A stretch of 64,000 nucleotides of DNA. Source: Eutreptiella sp. 'Long Island Sound 2002' (lineage: Eukaryota; Euglenozoa; Euglenophyceae; Eutreptiales; Eutreptiaceae). The notes below the pieces were generated by a model. The model had not been told where the DNA came from, made no database searches, and worked only from the letters and a program-made list of their open reading frames with translations. The position numbers were made by a program, and so were the translations under genes. Position 1 is the stretch's first letter; each line of letters starts with the position of its first letter. Of the stretch, positions 51,617-61,800 are shown one piece after another. Location: the NCBI GenBank assembly GCA_964036045.1, contig OZ038384.1:44641704-44705703 (forward strand). The letters are read 5' to 3'.

Positions 51617-51881
51617 GGGCGAAATTTCCCCCAGCCTCCCCGGATAGCAAAAAAGGTATACATATTTTGATGTCTTGATGATCCCGGGCGAAATTTCGCC
51701 CAACTCTGCCTGTTCTGCAAAATATATAGCTTAAAAACACCAATCAGTGATCCTGGGCGAAATTTCTTCCAGCCCCCCCGTGTTGCTTATTTCCTTGTGC
51801 TGTGCATGATATGTTGCCCTCTGCCTGCCTGTTGCCTAGGCCCACCAGTCGATAAAGTTGAACCTGGGCGAAATTTCTTCC
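51617..51881. promoter_or_regulatory. Four copies of the element 2 palindrome GGGCGAAATTTCGCCC
   Basis: The perfect palindrome is at 51686-51701. Copies with a changed right arm are at 51617-51632 (GGGCGAAATTTCCCCC), 51755-51770 and 51866-51881 (GGGCGAAATTTCTTCC). Starts are spaced 69, 69 and 111 bp, and three are preceded by CCT. All lie 0.1-0.36 kb upstream of the ORF start. Confidence 0.65.
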
Positions 51882-51976
51882 AGCTTGCTTTGACACCCTT
51901 TACCTACAAGGTGGTACCTCTGTTGGGTTCTGTTCACTGACTCTTAGGGTTGCTTCTGCCAATGTGGCTGTGAGAC

Positions 51977-54049
51977 ATGATTGATGTGCGCTTTCTTCAA
52001 ACAGCCGTGGGGGGTACTCCCGTTCGTACCCCGAAGGCTCTCATTCGGGTGGCATTGAACAAAGGGAGGACACTCCCGCTGCAGCAGCTGGCACTGGATT
52101 TGCGTCACAATAGAAAGACTAGACGTAATGTTGGGCATGTGCGGGCTGCCTTCAGTTCTAGTCGTGTACCAAGATGGTTGCCGGTCCTGCAGAAGCAAGT
52201 TTTCTCACTGTATAACATTGTGCGAGTGCTGACACATCCCCGTGCTGAGAGAGCCACTGGAGCCTCATATCGTGGGACAATGACCCAGTCCATCCGTCGT
52301 AAGCTGGCAATGGCAGGGGAATGCACTATCAATGCCCCTACTATCTCGGCCCAGGCCAGTGTTCAAGCTTCACACCTGTGGGATTCATTTCAGAGACAGC
52401 AAATTACCCTGTGGTTCGACAATTACCGTCGCTACATCAATGGGGTCGACCCCCATAGCCCTGATAAGACTTTGAATGTGACTGCTGTCGGTGTGTTGTA
52501 CACTACTGAGCTGCCCCAGTACCACGGTCTGCCCGGTTTGGATGCTGTTGCACAATGTATACCCGGGGTTGTCGACTACCTAGTTCGCTGTGTTGGGTTG
52601 TTGTTGCAAAGAAGTACCGTCCCACATGGGCCTATTCTGCGGACCGGGGCTCGTGCACCTCTGGACTATGCTCGCAATGCTATGGTATCCCTCATTTGGA
52701 GGCCCTTTCTGTTATCACACCTGAAATGTGGAAGTCATGTTGAGTTACTAGAGTTTGTCAGGGGGCTAGAATGCTTGCAGGTGAAGACGAGACGGATTGT
52801 GCCATTTCTGATTGACATGAAGATCTTTTACGCACTCCTGAAAATGTCGTTCGGAGCAAGCTATGCCCCCTGGCACGTAGACCAGTTCTTGTTGGGACAC
52901 CCCTTGCTTTACGGTGTCTGGCACCCATATAAGTATTCTGTGGAAATAACCTACAAGGCATTTGCCCCTATTATTAAATTTCTTGAGCAGGGTTGGGACC
53001 TGAAGGCTGGAGCTGCGGTGCCCATGAAAGTCAAACTACGTCATATGGAAAAAACCATTGTTGGTTTGTTCCTGCCTACAGCTGCTAACAAAGCACGGCT
53101 TGATAGTACTGCCCAGGTCCTTATGGGTAATCTTGCTGAGTTGTCTGATGTTCAAAGACTGGGTTTGAAATGTCTGTTAGCCCTGAAGTCCCTGTTGTAT
53201 TCGTACTGCCCAGCACTTCTGGCACTAGGGGTTCTTGTGCGTGAATGTAACTGGAACGGTCGCTCTCTGAATTCCAGTGCAGCTGCAAAAGAATGCATTG
53301 GAATGAGTACTGTCTTGATGATGAATATCGTACCCTCTGAAAAGTGGCTGAGCACTGAATACCTGCGTACCATTACTGTAGCACTGCTTTTCTGGTCCGA
53401 CTGGCACACCCGGGCACTTGGTTGCCTGTTTTCTGAGGAGTACGGCGAGGCAATGCTTAGTCGCCTACTCATGCGGTCAAGGGAGGTTGGTAATGCGCAG
53501 ACGGTGCAGCAGACAGCTGATATTTTTTTAACTCTCCCCCCCACACTTCCAGGAGAGAAAAAATGCCAGGGTGTCTTGACGCAGAAGTCTGTGGACAAGT
53601 ACACAAAGCACGTGCGTTTGTTCATTCAGAACGTCTCACATTTTTGGTTCCCCATTGCTGTCCTGGAAGAGGATAAGTATGTGGTCAAACGTTTTGATGA
53701 AGCCCCCCGCATGCAATTTCCGGGAGTGTTGTCGCGTACAAGGGTTACAGAGCAGCAGTTTTTGAGCCTTGTTCGGCATAGCCTACGGTGTCTGATTGCC
53801 AAGACCAAAATACCCAATGGTGTTGAGGATTTTCTGAATGCATACAGCCAGAAGCGCTCCAATGTTGACCACAGGCAACGAAGTGCACACTACCAGAGTA
53901 TCAACACAGCTCCAAAACCAGCTGCAAAACCAGCCGCCAAACCCCTAGCGCGCGGTGTGCAGGTGGTCGTCCCCCCAGCACCCCCCCCCCCCCCCTCCCA
54001 GACCCCCCCCTCCCAAAAGGTAGGGGGGTGGGCAGTTAGCGTGGCCTAA
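51977..54049 (+). CDS. Putative DDE-type transposase of element 2 (CTTAGG family)
   Basis: 690 residues from ATG 51977, intact. The N-part is basic (RKTRRNVGH, SIRRKL), as expected of a DNA-binding region. Conserved blocks with the element 1 protein: TLWFDNY (Asp148), NVTA, W.PFLLSHL, PFLIDMKIFY (Asp280), PLLYGVWHPYKYSV (311-322), EYLRTITVALLFWSDW (461-476) and SEEYGEAMLSRLL (Glu487-488). The C-tail is low-complexity Pro/Ala/Lys with a C tract in the DNA, and ends in the TIR. The pairing of an intact ORF with perfect TIRs and duplications suggests recent activity. No named family is recognised; the DDE assignment is an inference from conserved acidic residues. Confidence 0.78.
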   Translation: MIDVRFLQTAVGGTPVRTPKALIRVALNKGRTLPLQQLALDLRHNRKTRRNVGHVRAAFSSSRVPRWLPVLQKQVFSLYNIVRVLTHPRAERATGASYRGTMTQSIRRKLAMAGECTINAPTISAQASVQASHLWDSFQRQQITLWFDNYRRYINGVDPHSPDKTLNVTAVGVLYTTELPQYHGLPGLDAVAQCIPGVVDYLVRCVGLLLQRSTVPHGPILRTGARAPLDYARNAMVSLIWRPFLLSHLKCGSHVELLEFVRGLECLQVKTRRIVPFLIDMKIFYALLKMSFGASYAPWHVDQFLLGHPLLYGVWHPYKYSVEITYKAFAPIIKFLEQGWDLKAGAAVPMKVKLRHMEKTIVGLFLPTAANKARLDSTAQVLMGNLAELSDVQRLGLKCLLALKSLLYSYCPALLALGVLVRECNWNGRSLNSSAAAKECIGMSTVLMMNIVPSEKWLSTEYLRTITVALLFWSDWHTRALGCLFSEEYGEAMLSRLLMRSREVGNAQTVQQTADIFLTLPPTLPGEKKCQGVLTQKSVDKYTKHVRLFIQNVSHFWFPIAVLEEDKYVVKRFDEAPRMQFPGVLSRTRVTEQQFLSLVRHSLRCLIAKTKIPNGVEDFLNAYSQKRSNVDHRQRSAHYQSINTAPKPAAKPAAKPLARGVQVVVPPAPPPPPSQTPPSQKVGGWAVSVA

Positions 54050-54050
54050 G

Positions 54051-55369
54051 AAATGGTCTAGAATGAGTTTTGGAAAAATGCGTTTTTGACCCATTTTTGA
54101 CCCATTTTTGGTCCCAAAACAGCCCATTTTCAAGGCATTTTGGGATTTTCAAGAGGACCAAAATGGGCCACCACAAGCTCAAAACGGTCCAAAAACACTT
54201 GTTTTAGCGTCGCACAAGGTCTAGGATCATTTTTTTGAAAAATAAAATCATCTTTTTGCCCCTACTGGACCTTGTTGACCCATTTGGGCACCCACATGTT
54301 TGGGCTTGAGCTTGTAGCTTGCCACGGCCTAGTGGGCCTAGGTATTGGGGTCTAGGCGTCCGTTTGGGCAATGATGAGTGGTGGAAACCACAAAAAGTGA
54401 GGGGTTGCGGGTGGAGTAGGTGCCCTCGGAATTGCATTTTGAGCCATGTAGCCAAAGATATGGCCTATTCTTGGTTTGTGGCTGTCGGCATTTGGAGCTT
54501 CTGGGGGCCTTTTCAGGCCGTTTCCGGGAATCATGGAGTTAGAGGGCCGCAAAGAGCTCGTTGACACGGGGAAGTCAAGCCGCACGTGGAGTGTACCCAC
54601 GTTTTCCTTCGTTTGGCCGTTTTGAATGTGTTCTAGGGCTTTTTTGGCCCAAAAATGGCTGTTTTTGGCCCTAAACTGCAGTTTTTGAAGCTGAGGTCCG
54701 CCACTTGCGAATCCCCCGCCGGCGTCGAGTTTCTTGCTCAAACTTTGTGTGATTGTACTTCACACCCATAGGTATCATGCACCAAAATTTCAACCAAATC
54801 CAAAGCACCACGACGGAGTTCTGATTTTTACCCATTTCGCGCGTGCTGCTGCTTGCTTGCTGCTTGCTGCTGCTAAACCTGGTAGGTCCACCCTTGACCC
54901 TAAAAGGGGTTATAAAACCAAGACTGGTTCCACCAGCTCGGTGACCCAACCCCAGCCCTAACCCTAGCCCTGGCTCTCACCCTAGGCTAGGGTCAAAGCG
55001 AGTGTTGGGGTCCAAAATGGAGAGCAATGATGTGGCAAAAGCAGCCATGAACGAAATTGGGGGGATCTTGTTCAAGCCAATCAACATGGGTGGCATGGCC
55101 AAACCAACTGGCTGCAAAGGTTAGGGTTAGGTTTATGGTGATGCTATGGTTAGAGGGAGGGCAAGGGGAGGTATGGGGAGCCTGTGCCCCCCCCCCCCCC
55201 AACACCCCAAAAATCCCCAACCGACCCCCCCGGAGCCCCCCCCCATTGCCCCTCCTAGACCCCCCCTCCAATGCCCCCCCCCCCCCCCCAAGGGGCCTCC
55301 GGCCAGCAGTTAGTTGGGGGGTTAGTTGGCGTCCAGAACCGAGGGGTCCTCCCCCCCCCCCCGGGACAC
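54051..55369. other. Intron 7: no gene recognised
   Basis: It holds GACCCATTTTT-type repeats near 54095-54130, short telomere-like CCCTAACCCTAGCCC (54955-54970) and GGTTAGGGTTAGG (55120-55132) strings, and several C tracts between 55190 and 55370. Confidence 0.5.
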
Positions 55370-55700
55370 TGCCTCACCGCTCAAGGGCAGCGGGTAGTAG
55401 AACTCCTGCTATGCACCGCCACACTGCCTGCGGGCTGTGGGCAGAGGAACACTTGCAATGCATTGCCACGCTGCCTGGGGGCAGAGGGCAGTGTAAATTT
55501 TGCAATGCACTGTCACACTGCCCGGGGGTAGTGGGGAGTGGAACTGCTGCAATGCACTGCCACCCTGCCCGGGGGCAGTGGGCCTCTGCAATTCCTGCAA
55601 TGCACTGCCACACTACCCGAGGGCGGAGGGCAGTGGAGCTGCTGCAATGCACCGCCACACTGCCTGTGGGTAGTGGGCAGTGGAACTCCTGTAACGCGCA
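55370..55700. repeat. ~48-bp satellite, six to seven units
   Basis: Units share TGCAATGCACTGCCACACTGCC then GGGGGCAGTGGGCAGTGGAACT. Period is 47-48 bp with about 80 percent identity. Confidence 0.8.
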
Positions 55701-57230
55701 CCACGGACACTTTGTACTTATGGCCCCTGTGCGGAACCGTACTCGGACCTCTTTGAAGTCATGGGCCCCGTGCGTGAATGCAGTGGGGCCTCTTTGAAGT
55801 CATGGCCCCCGTGTGTGAGTGCACTAGGGCCTCATCGAAATCCTAGGCCCTGTGTGTGAGCGCATTTGGGCCTCTTTGTACTTATGGCCCCTGTGCGGGA
55901 TCCCACTAGGGACGCTTTGAAGTCATGGTCCCCGTGCGGGACCACACTGGGGCCTCATTGAAATCTTGGGCCTGTGCGGGATTGCACTGGGGCCTCATTG
56001 AAATCATGGCCCCTATGGGGGATCACACTACGGCTTCTTTGAAGTCATGGCTCCCGTGCGGGAGCGCACTGGGGATTCTTTGAAATCATTGCCCCTCTGC
56101 AGGTTTACCGTGGGGTGTCTTTGAAATCCTAGATTGTTTGCAAGATTGCACTGGGGCCTCTTTGAAGTTGGCCCCTGTGCCGGAGCGCACTGGGGCCCCT
56201 TTGAAATCCTGGAACCTGTGCGGGATCACAGTGCGGCCTCTTTGTATTTATGGCCTTTGTGCAGGACCGCTCTGGGACCTCATTGAAACCCTGGCCCCTG
56301 TGCGGACTAGTGCCTCTTTGAAGTCATGGCCCCTGTGCGAGAGCGCGTTGGGGCTTCCTTGAAGTCATCGCCCCAGTGCTGCCTCTGTGAAATCTTGGGC
56401 CTTGTGCGGGATCGCACTCGGGCCTCTTTGAAATCATGACCCGTGTGCCGGAGCGCACTGGGGCGTCATTGAAATCTTGGCCCTTGTGAGGGATCAAATT
56501 GAGGCCTCTTTGAAGTCATGGCCCCCGTGCGTGAGCGCACTGGGACCTCTTTGATATCATGGACCCTGTGCAGGATCCAAATGGGGCCCAATGAAAACCT
56601 TGGCCTCTGTGCGGGAGCGCACTGAGACCTCTTTGATATCATGGACCCTGTGCAGGATCCAACTGGGGCCCGATGAAAACCGTGGCCTCTGTGCGCAATC
56701 ACACTGGAGCCTCTATGAAGTCATGGCCCCGGTGCATGAGCGCACTGGGACCTCATTGACGTCACGTTCGCTGTGCCAATCGCACGGGGGCCTCTTTGAA
56801 TTCATGGCCCCTATGCGAGAGCGCACTCGGGCCTCTTGGAAGTCATGGCCCTTGTGCACGATTGAACTGGGGCCTCATTGAACTACTGCCCCTTGTCCGG
56901 GGTCACACTCGGGCCTCATTGAAACCATGGCGCGTGTGCATGAGTGCACTATGACCTCATTAACGTCTTGGCCCCTGTGGGTGAGCGCACTAGGGCCCCT
57001 TTAAAGTCATGGCCCCCGGGCGGGATCGCACTGCAACCTCATTGAACTCATGGCCCCCGTGCAGGAGCACATTGGGGCCTCATTAAAATCATGGCCCCTG
57101 TGCATGAGCACATTGGGGCCTCATTGAAATCTTGGCCCTGATGCGTGAGGGCACTGGGGCCCCTTTAAAGTCATGACCCCTGTGCGGGATCACCATGGAG
57201 CCTCATTAGAATCCTAGCCCCTGTTCGCGG
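55700..57230. repeat. ~40-bp satellite, about 38 units
   Basis: The unit is of the form GGGCCTCTTTGAAGTCATGG then CCCCTGTGCGGGAGCGCACT. Variants alternate TCATTGAAATC and TCTTTGAAGTC. Confidence 0.85.
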
Positions 57231-58460
57231 GCGAACGGGCTGGGGGGACAGGGAGTCCAGCGCAACCGGTGGTCGCAGCCTACGGTGCGCTTATGGGGGG
57301 GGGTAGCCCCCAATGGTGTAGGCTGGGGGTGTGGGGAGTCCAGCCCGGCCGGTCGTTGCACCTCACGGTGTGCTTGTGGGGGACAGCAGCCCCCGATGGC
57401 GCGGGCCTACAAGCGGGGGGGATGGGGGGTCTAGCCTAGCCGGTGGTCGCACCCCACGGTGCCCCTGTGGGGGATGGCAACCCCTAATGGAGCGGGCTCA
57501 CATGCTGGGGGGACTGGGAGTCTAACCCAGCCAGTCGTTGCACCTCACGGTGCGCCTATGGGGGATGGCAGTCCCCAATGACACGAGCTCACAGAATGGG
57601 GTTACGGGGAGTCCAGCCCAGCCGGTGGTTGTAGCTCGCCGTGCACCTCTGTGGGATGGTAGCCCCCAGTGGCGCGGGCCCATAGGATGGGGGGATGGGG
57701 GGTCCATCCCAACCGGTGGTCGCAGCCTATGGAGCGCCTGTGGGGAATGGTTGCCCGTGCTGGCGCGGGCTCACAGGTTGGGGGAATGGGAAGTTTAGCC
57801 CAACCGGTGGTCGCAGCTCACGCTGCGGTTGTGGGGGATGGGAGCCCCCGATGGCGCGAGCCCACAGACTAGGGGGACGGGGAGTTGAGCCTCGCCGGTC
57901 GTTGCAGCTCATAGTGCGCCTGTGGGAGATGACAATCCCCAATGGTACGGGCTCACAGGCTGCGGGGACAGGGAGTCTAGCCCAACAGGTTGTCGCAGCT
58001 CAGGGTGCGCCTGAAGGGGATGGCTTAAGGGGATGGTGCCCCTCAATGGTGTGGGCTCACGATCCGGGGAGACACGGAGTCCCCCTCACCCGGTGGTCGG
58101 GGCCTATTGAGCGCATGTGGGGGATCATTACCCTAGCGGGCTCGTAGGCTGGGGAGACGAGGAGTCCAGCCCAACTGGTGGTTGCAGCTCACAGTGCGCC
58201 TTTGGGTGATCGCTAGCAGCCCCCAATGGCGCTAGCCCACGTGCTGGGTTGACGGGGAGTCCATCCCAGCTGGTGGTCGGAGCTCACGGTGCGCCTGTGG
58301 GGGATGGGAGTCCCCAATGGCGCGGCCCCACAGGCTAGGGGGATGGGGAGTCCAGCCTAGCCCGTGGTTGGAGCTCACGGTGCTTGTGTGGGGGATGGCA
58401 ACCCCTAATGGCGCGAGCTTACAAGCTGGGGGAACGGGGAGTCCAACCAAACCGTTGGTC
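57230..58460. repeat. ~91-bp satellite, about 13 units
   Basis: Units contain GGCTCACAGGCTGGGGGGA, GGGGAGTCCAGCCCAGCCGG, TGGTCGCAGCTCACGGTGCG and CCTGTGGGGGATGGCA. CTCA markers at 57497 and 57588 give a 91-bp period. Confidence 0.85.
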
Positions 58461-58859
58461 GCAGAAAATGGACTTTGGAATTCGTGTGACCCGCCTCAGG
58501 CATTAGCAAAGATGAAGGGGGACCTCTAGGAAAATGGAGGCCCCCCACCGACCAGAGGACGGCTTACTCGGTCCCGCAGGGGTGGATCGAAAGCGGGCGG
58601 CGAGCCACCACACCCCACGCCACTGGGGGTGGTGGAAGGCCGGACGTTTCGGTGCGGCGGGGGGTGGGGGGGCTCTGTGTGGAGGTCCGGGCTGTGGACT
58701 GGGCGTGGCGGTGGGGGTATCAGCGCGGGGCGCTCGGGGAGCTCTTGTTGTGCGGTGGAGCTGTGCACGGGGTCCGACACCGCATTTGAGTGGGCGCCGT
58801 CTCGGGGCACACAGTTGACAAATGAGAGATGATTGTGCCTTGCCCAAGGGCACATCATG
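58461..58859. other. Unique spacer between satellites
   Basis: GC-rich sequence with overlapping open frames and no recognised motif. Confidence 0.4.
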
Positions 58860-61800
58860 GGACTAGGCATTGCGCTGTTTGGGACTATGTAGGGGCGCAT
58901 CGGGGGACTGTGCTAGGGCGCAGTGCGGGACTGCGCAGGGGGCATAGTGTGTGACTGCGCAGGGGCACAACGCGGGGCTGTGCAGGGGCAGTGGCGAACC
59001 GCGCAGGGGCGCAATGTGGGATTGTGCCAGGGTGCAGTGCGGGGCTGCGCAAGGGTGCGATGTGGGGCCGCACAGGGTGCAGTGCAAGGCTGCGTTAGGG
59101 GATAGCATGGGTTTGTGCAAGGGCGCAACCCGGGACTGTGTAGGGGTGCTGTGCAGGGCTGCGCATGAGCACAGTGTGGGGCTGCGCTAGGCTGTAGTGC
59201 GGGGTTGCGCAAGGGCGCAATGCAGAGCTGCGCAAGGGCGCAGCGGGTGATTTGTAGGGGAAAAGTGCGGGGCTGCGCAAGGGCACAGAGCAGGGCTGTG
59301 CAAGGGCGCAGTCCAAGTGCAGGGGCGCGGCGTGGGCTTCCGGGCTGCGCAAGGGCGCATTGTGGGATTGCACAGGGGCGCCGTGCAGAGCCGTGCAAGG
59401 GGGTAGCGTGGGATTGCACAAGGGCGCCATGCGGGGCTGCGCACGGGCACAGTGCGAGGCTGCGCACGGGCGCAACGTGGGATTGCACATGGGCACTGTG
59501 CAAGTCTGCGCAAGGGCGCAGTGTGGGGTTGCATAGGGGCGCAATGCTGGGCTGCGTAAAGGAACAGTGCAAGGCTGCACAAGGGCGCTGTGCAGGGCTG
59601 CGCAAGGGCGCAGCATGGACTTGCACATGGGCGTAGTGCGGGGGTGCGCAAAAGCGCAGCGTGGGATTGCATAGGGGCGCCATGTGGGGCTGCGCAGGGG
59701 CGTGGTGTGGGGCTGTGCAAGGGCGAAGTGTGGGATTGCATGGGGGCGCCGTGTTGGGCGGCGCAAGGGCGTAGTGTGGTATTGCAAACAGGCGCCGTGT
59801 GGGGTTGCATAGGGGTGCAGTGGTGCGTTGTGTAGGGGAGCAGTGTAGGGTTGCGCGGGGGCGCAGTGCAAGGCAAGGCAGGGGCGCACTGCGGGGCTGC
59901 GCAAGGGCGCAGTGTGCGATTGCACAGGGGCGGCGTGCAAGGCGATGCAAGGGCGCAGTGTAGGATTGCGCAGGGGCGCACTACGGGGCTGCGCAGAGGC
60001 ATATTGCGGGGCTGCGCAAGGGCGTAGTGCGGGGGTGTGCAGCGTGGAACTGCACTAGGGCGCCGTGTGGGGCTCTTAAGGCGCACAGGTGGCGGGCTGC
60101 GCAAGGGCGCAGCGTCGGGTTGCGTAGGGTTGCAGTGCGTGGTTGCGCACGGGCACACTGCAGGGCTACACAGGGGAGCAGCGTGGGATTGCACAGGGGC
60201 GCCGTGTGGGTCTGCGCAGGGGCGCAGTGCGGGGCTGCGCGAGGGCGCAGTGTGCGATTGCACAGGGGCACCGTGCAGGGCTGCGCAGGGGCACAGTGCG
60301 GGGCTGCGCAAGGGCGTAGTGTGGGCTTGCACAGGGGCAGCGTGCAGGGCTGCACGAGGGCAGCGTGCAGGGCTGCACAAGGGCGCAGTGTGGGGGTGTG
60401 CAAGGGCGTACAGAGGGGCTGTGCACGGACATACTGCGGGGTTGCGCAAGGGCGCAGTGCGGGGGTTTGGAGGGGCGTAGTGTGGGACTGCACTCGGGCG
60501 CAATGTCACGCTGTGCAAGGGCGCAGTGTCGGGTTGTGCAAGGGCGCGGTGTGGGATTGCACAGACGGGTTGTGTAGGGCTGCGCAAGTGCGCAGTGTGG
60601 GGCTCCATAGGGGCGCATTGTGGGGCTGTGGAGGGGCGTAGTGCGGGGCTGCGCAGGGGCGCAATGCGGGGCTACGCAGGGTCATAGTGTGCGTCTGCGC
60701 AGGGGCGCAGTGCGGGACTGCGGAAGGGCGCAGTGTGGGATTGCACAGGTGCGGCGAGCAGGGCTGCACAAGGGCGTAGTGCGGGGCTGCGCAAGGGCGA
60801 AGTGTGGGATTGCACAAAGGTAGGGTGCAGGGCCGCACCAAGCCGCAGTTCAAGAGTGCAGAGGGGCGTAGAGAGGGGATGTGTAGGGGCGTAGTGCGGG
60901 GTTGCACAAGGGCGCAGTGCGGGGGTTCGGAGGGGTGTAGCGTGGGACTGCACTCGGGTGCCACGTCAGGCTGCGCAGGGGCGCATTGTGAGGTTGTGCA
61001 AGGGCGCAGTGTGGGATTGTAAAGGGAGGTTGTGTAGGGGCGCCGCTGTGCAACCCCACACTGCGCCCTTGCGCAGCCTCGCACTACGCCCTTGCGCAGC
61101 CCTGCACTACGCCCTTGCCCAAACCCACAAGGCACCCATGTGCAAGCCCACGTTGCACCCCTGCGCAGCCCCGCACCACGCCCCTCCGCAGCCCCGCAAT
61201 GCACCCCTATGCAGCCCCACATGCGCCCTTGCGTCTGCGCAAGGGCGTAGTGTGGGGCCGCTTAAGGGCGCTATGTGGGCCTGCGTAGGGGCGCAGTGCG
61301 GGGCTGCGCACGGGTGCATTATGGGGCTGCGGAGGGGCGCAGTCCGAGGGTGTGCAGGGGCGCAGTGTTGGACTGCATTAGGGCGCCGTTCGGGGCTTCG
61401 CAGGCCCGCCGTGTAGGGCGACGTAGGGGCGCCACTTGGAATTGTGTAGCGGCGCAGTGCCGGGCTGTGCAGGGGCTCAACGGGGGATAAATGGGCGCGC
61501 AGCGCGGGGCTGCGCAAGAGCGCAACGTGGGATGGCACAGGGGTGCCATTTGGCGCTGCGCAAGGGCGAAGTGTGGGATTGCACAAAGGCACTGTGTGGC
61601 TCCGCAGGGGCATAATGTGGGGCCGCACCAGAGCGGAGTGTGGGGCTGCGCGGGGCTGCACAAGGGCGCAGCGTGCGTTTGCACAAGGTCGCCGTGCAGG
61701 GCTGCGCAAGGGTGCAATGCGGGGCTGTGCAAAGGCGCACTGTGGGATTGCATGGGGGCGCGTGCGGCGCTGCGCAAGCGCGCAGTGTGGGGCTGTGCAG

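Larger units (their letters stand above)
51409..54050 (+). mobile_element. TIR DNA transposon element 2 (CTTAGG family, one gene)
   Basis: 2642 bp. The ends pair as CTTAGGCCACGCTAACT (51409-51425) against the reverse complement of 54034-54050. This is 17 bp perfect, extending to about 27 bp with two mismatches. AAATG duplications flank it. Only CTTAGG is shared with the TIR of element 1, but the proteins are homologous. The single ORF occupies nearly all the right two-thirds, and its TAA stop lies inside the right TIR. Four palindrome-type repeats lie between the left TIR and the ORF. The element lies in intron 7 of the SLC1 gene. Confidence 0.88.

Noticed and set aside
54955-55132. Telomere-like CCCTAACCCTAG and GGTTAGGGTTAGG strings
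   Set aside because: Only two or three units each and in opposite orientations. Too short to be a telomere or a clear interstitial telomeric array.
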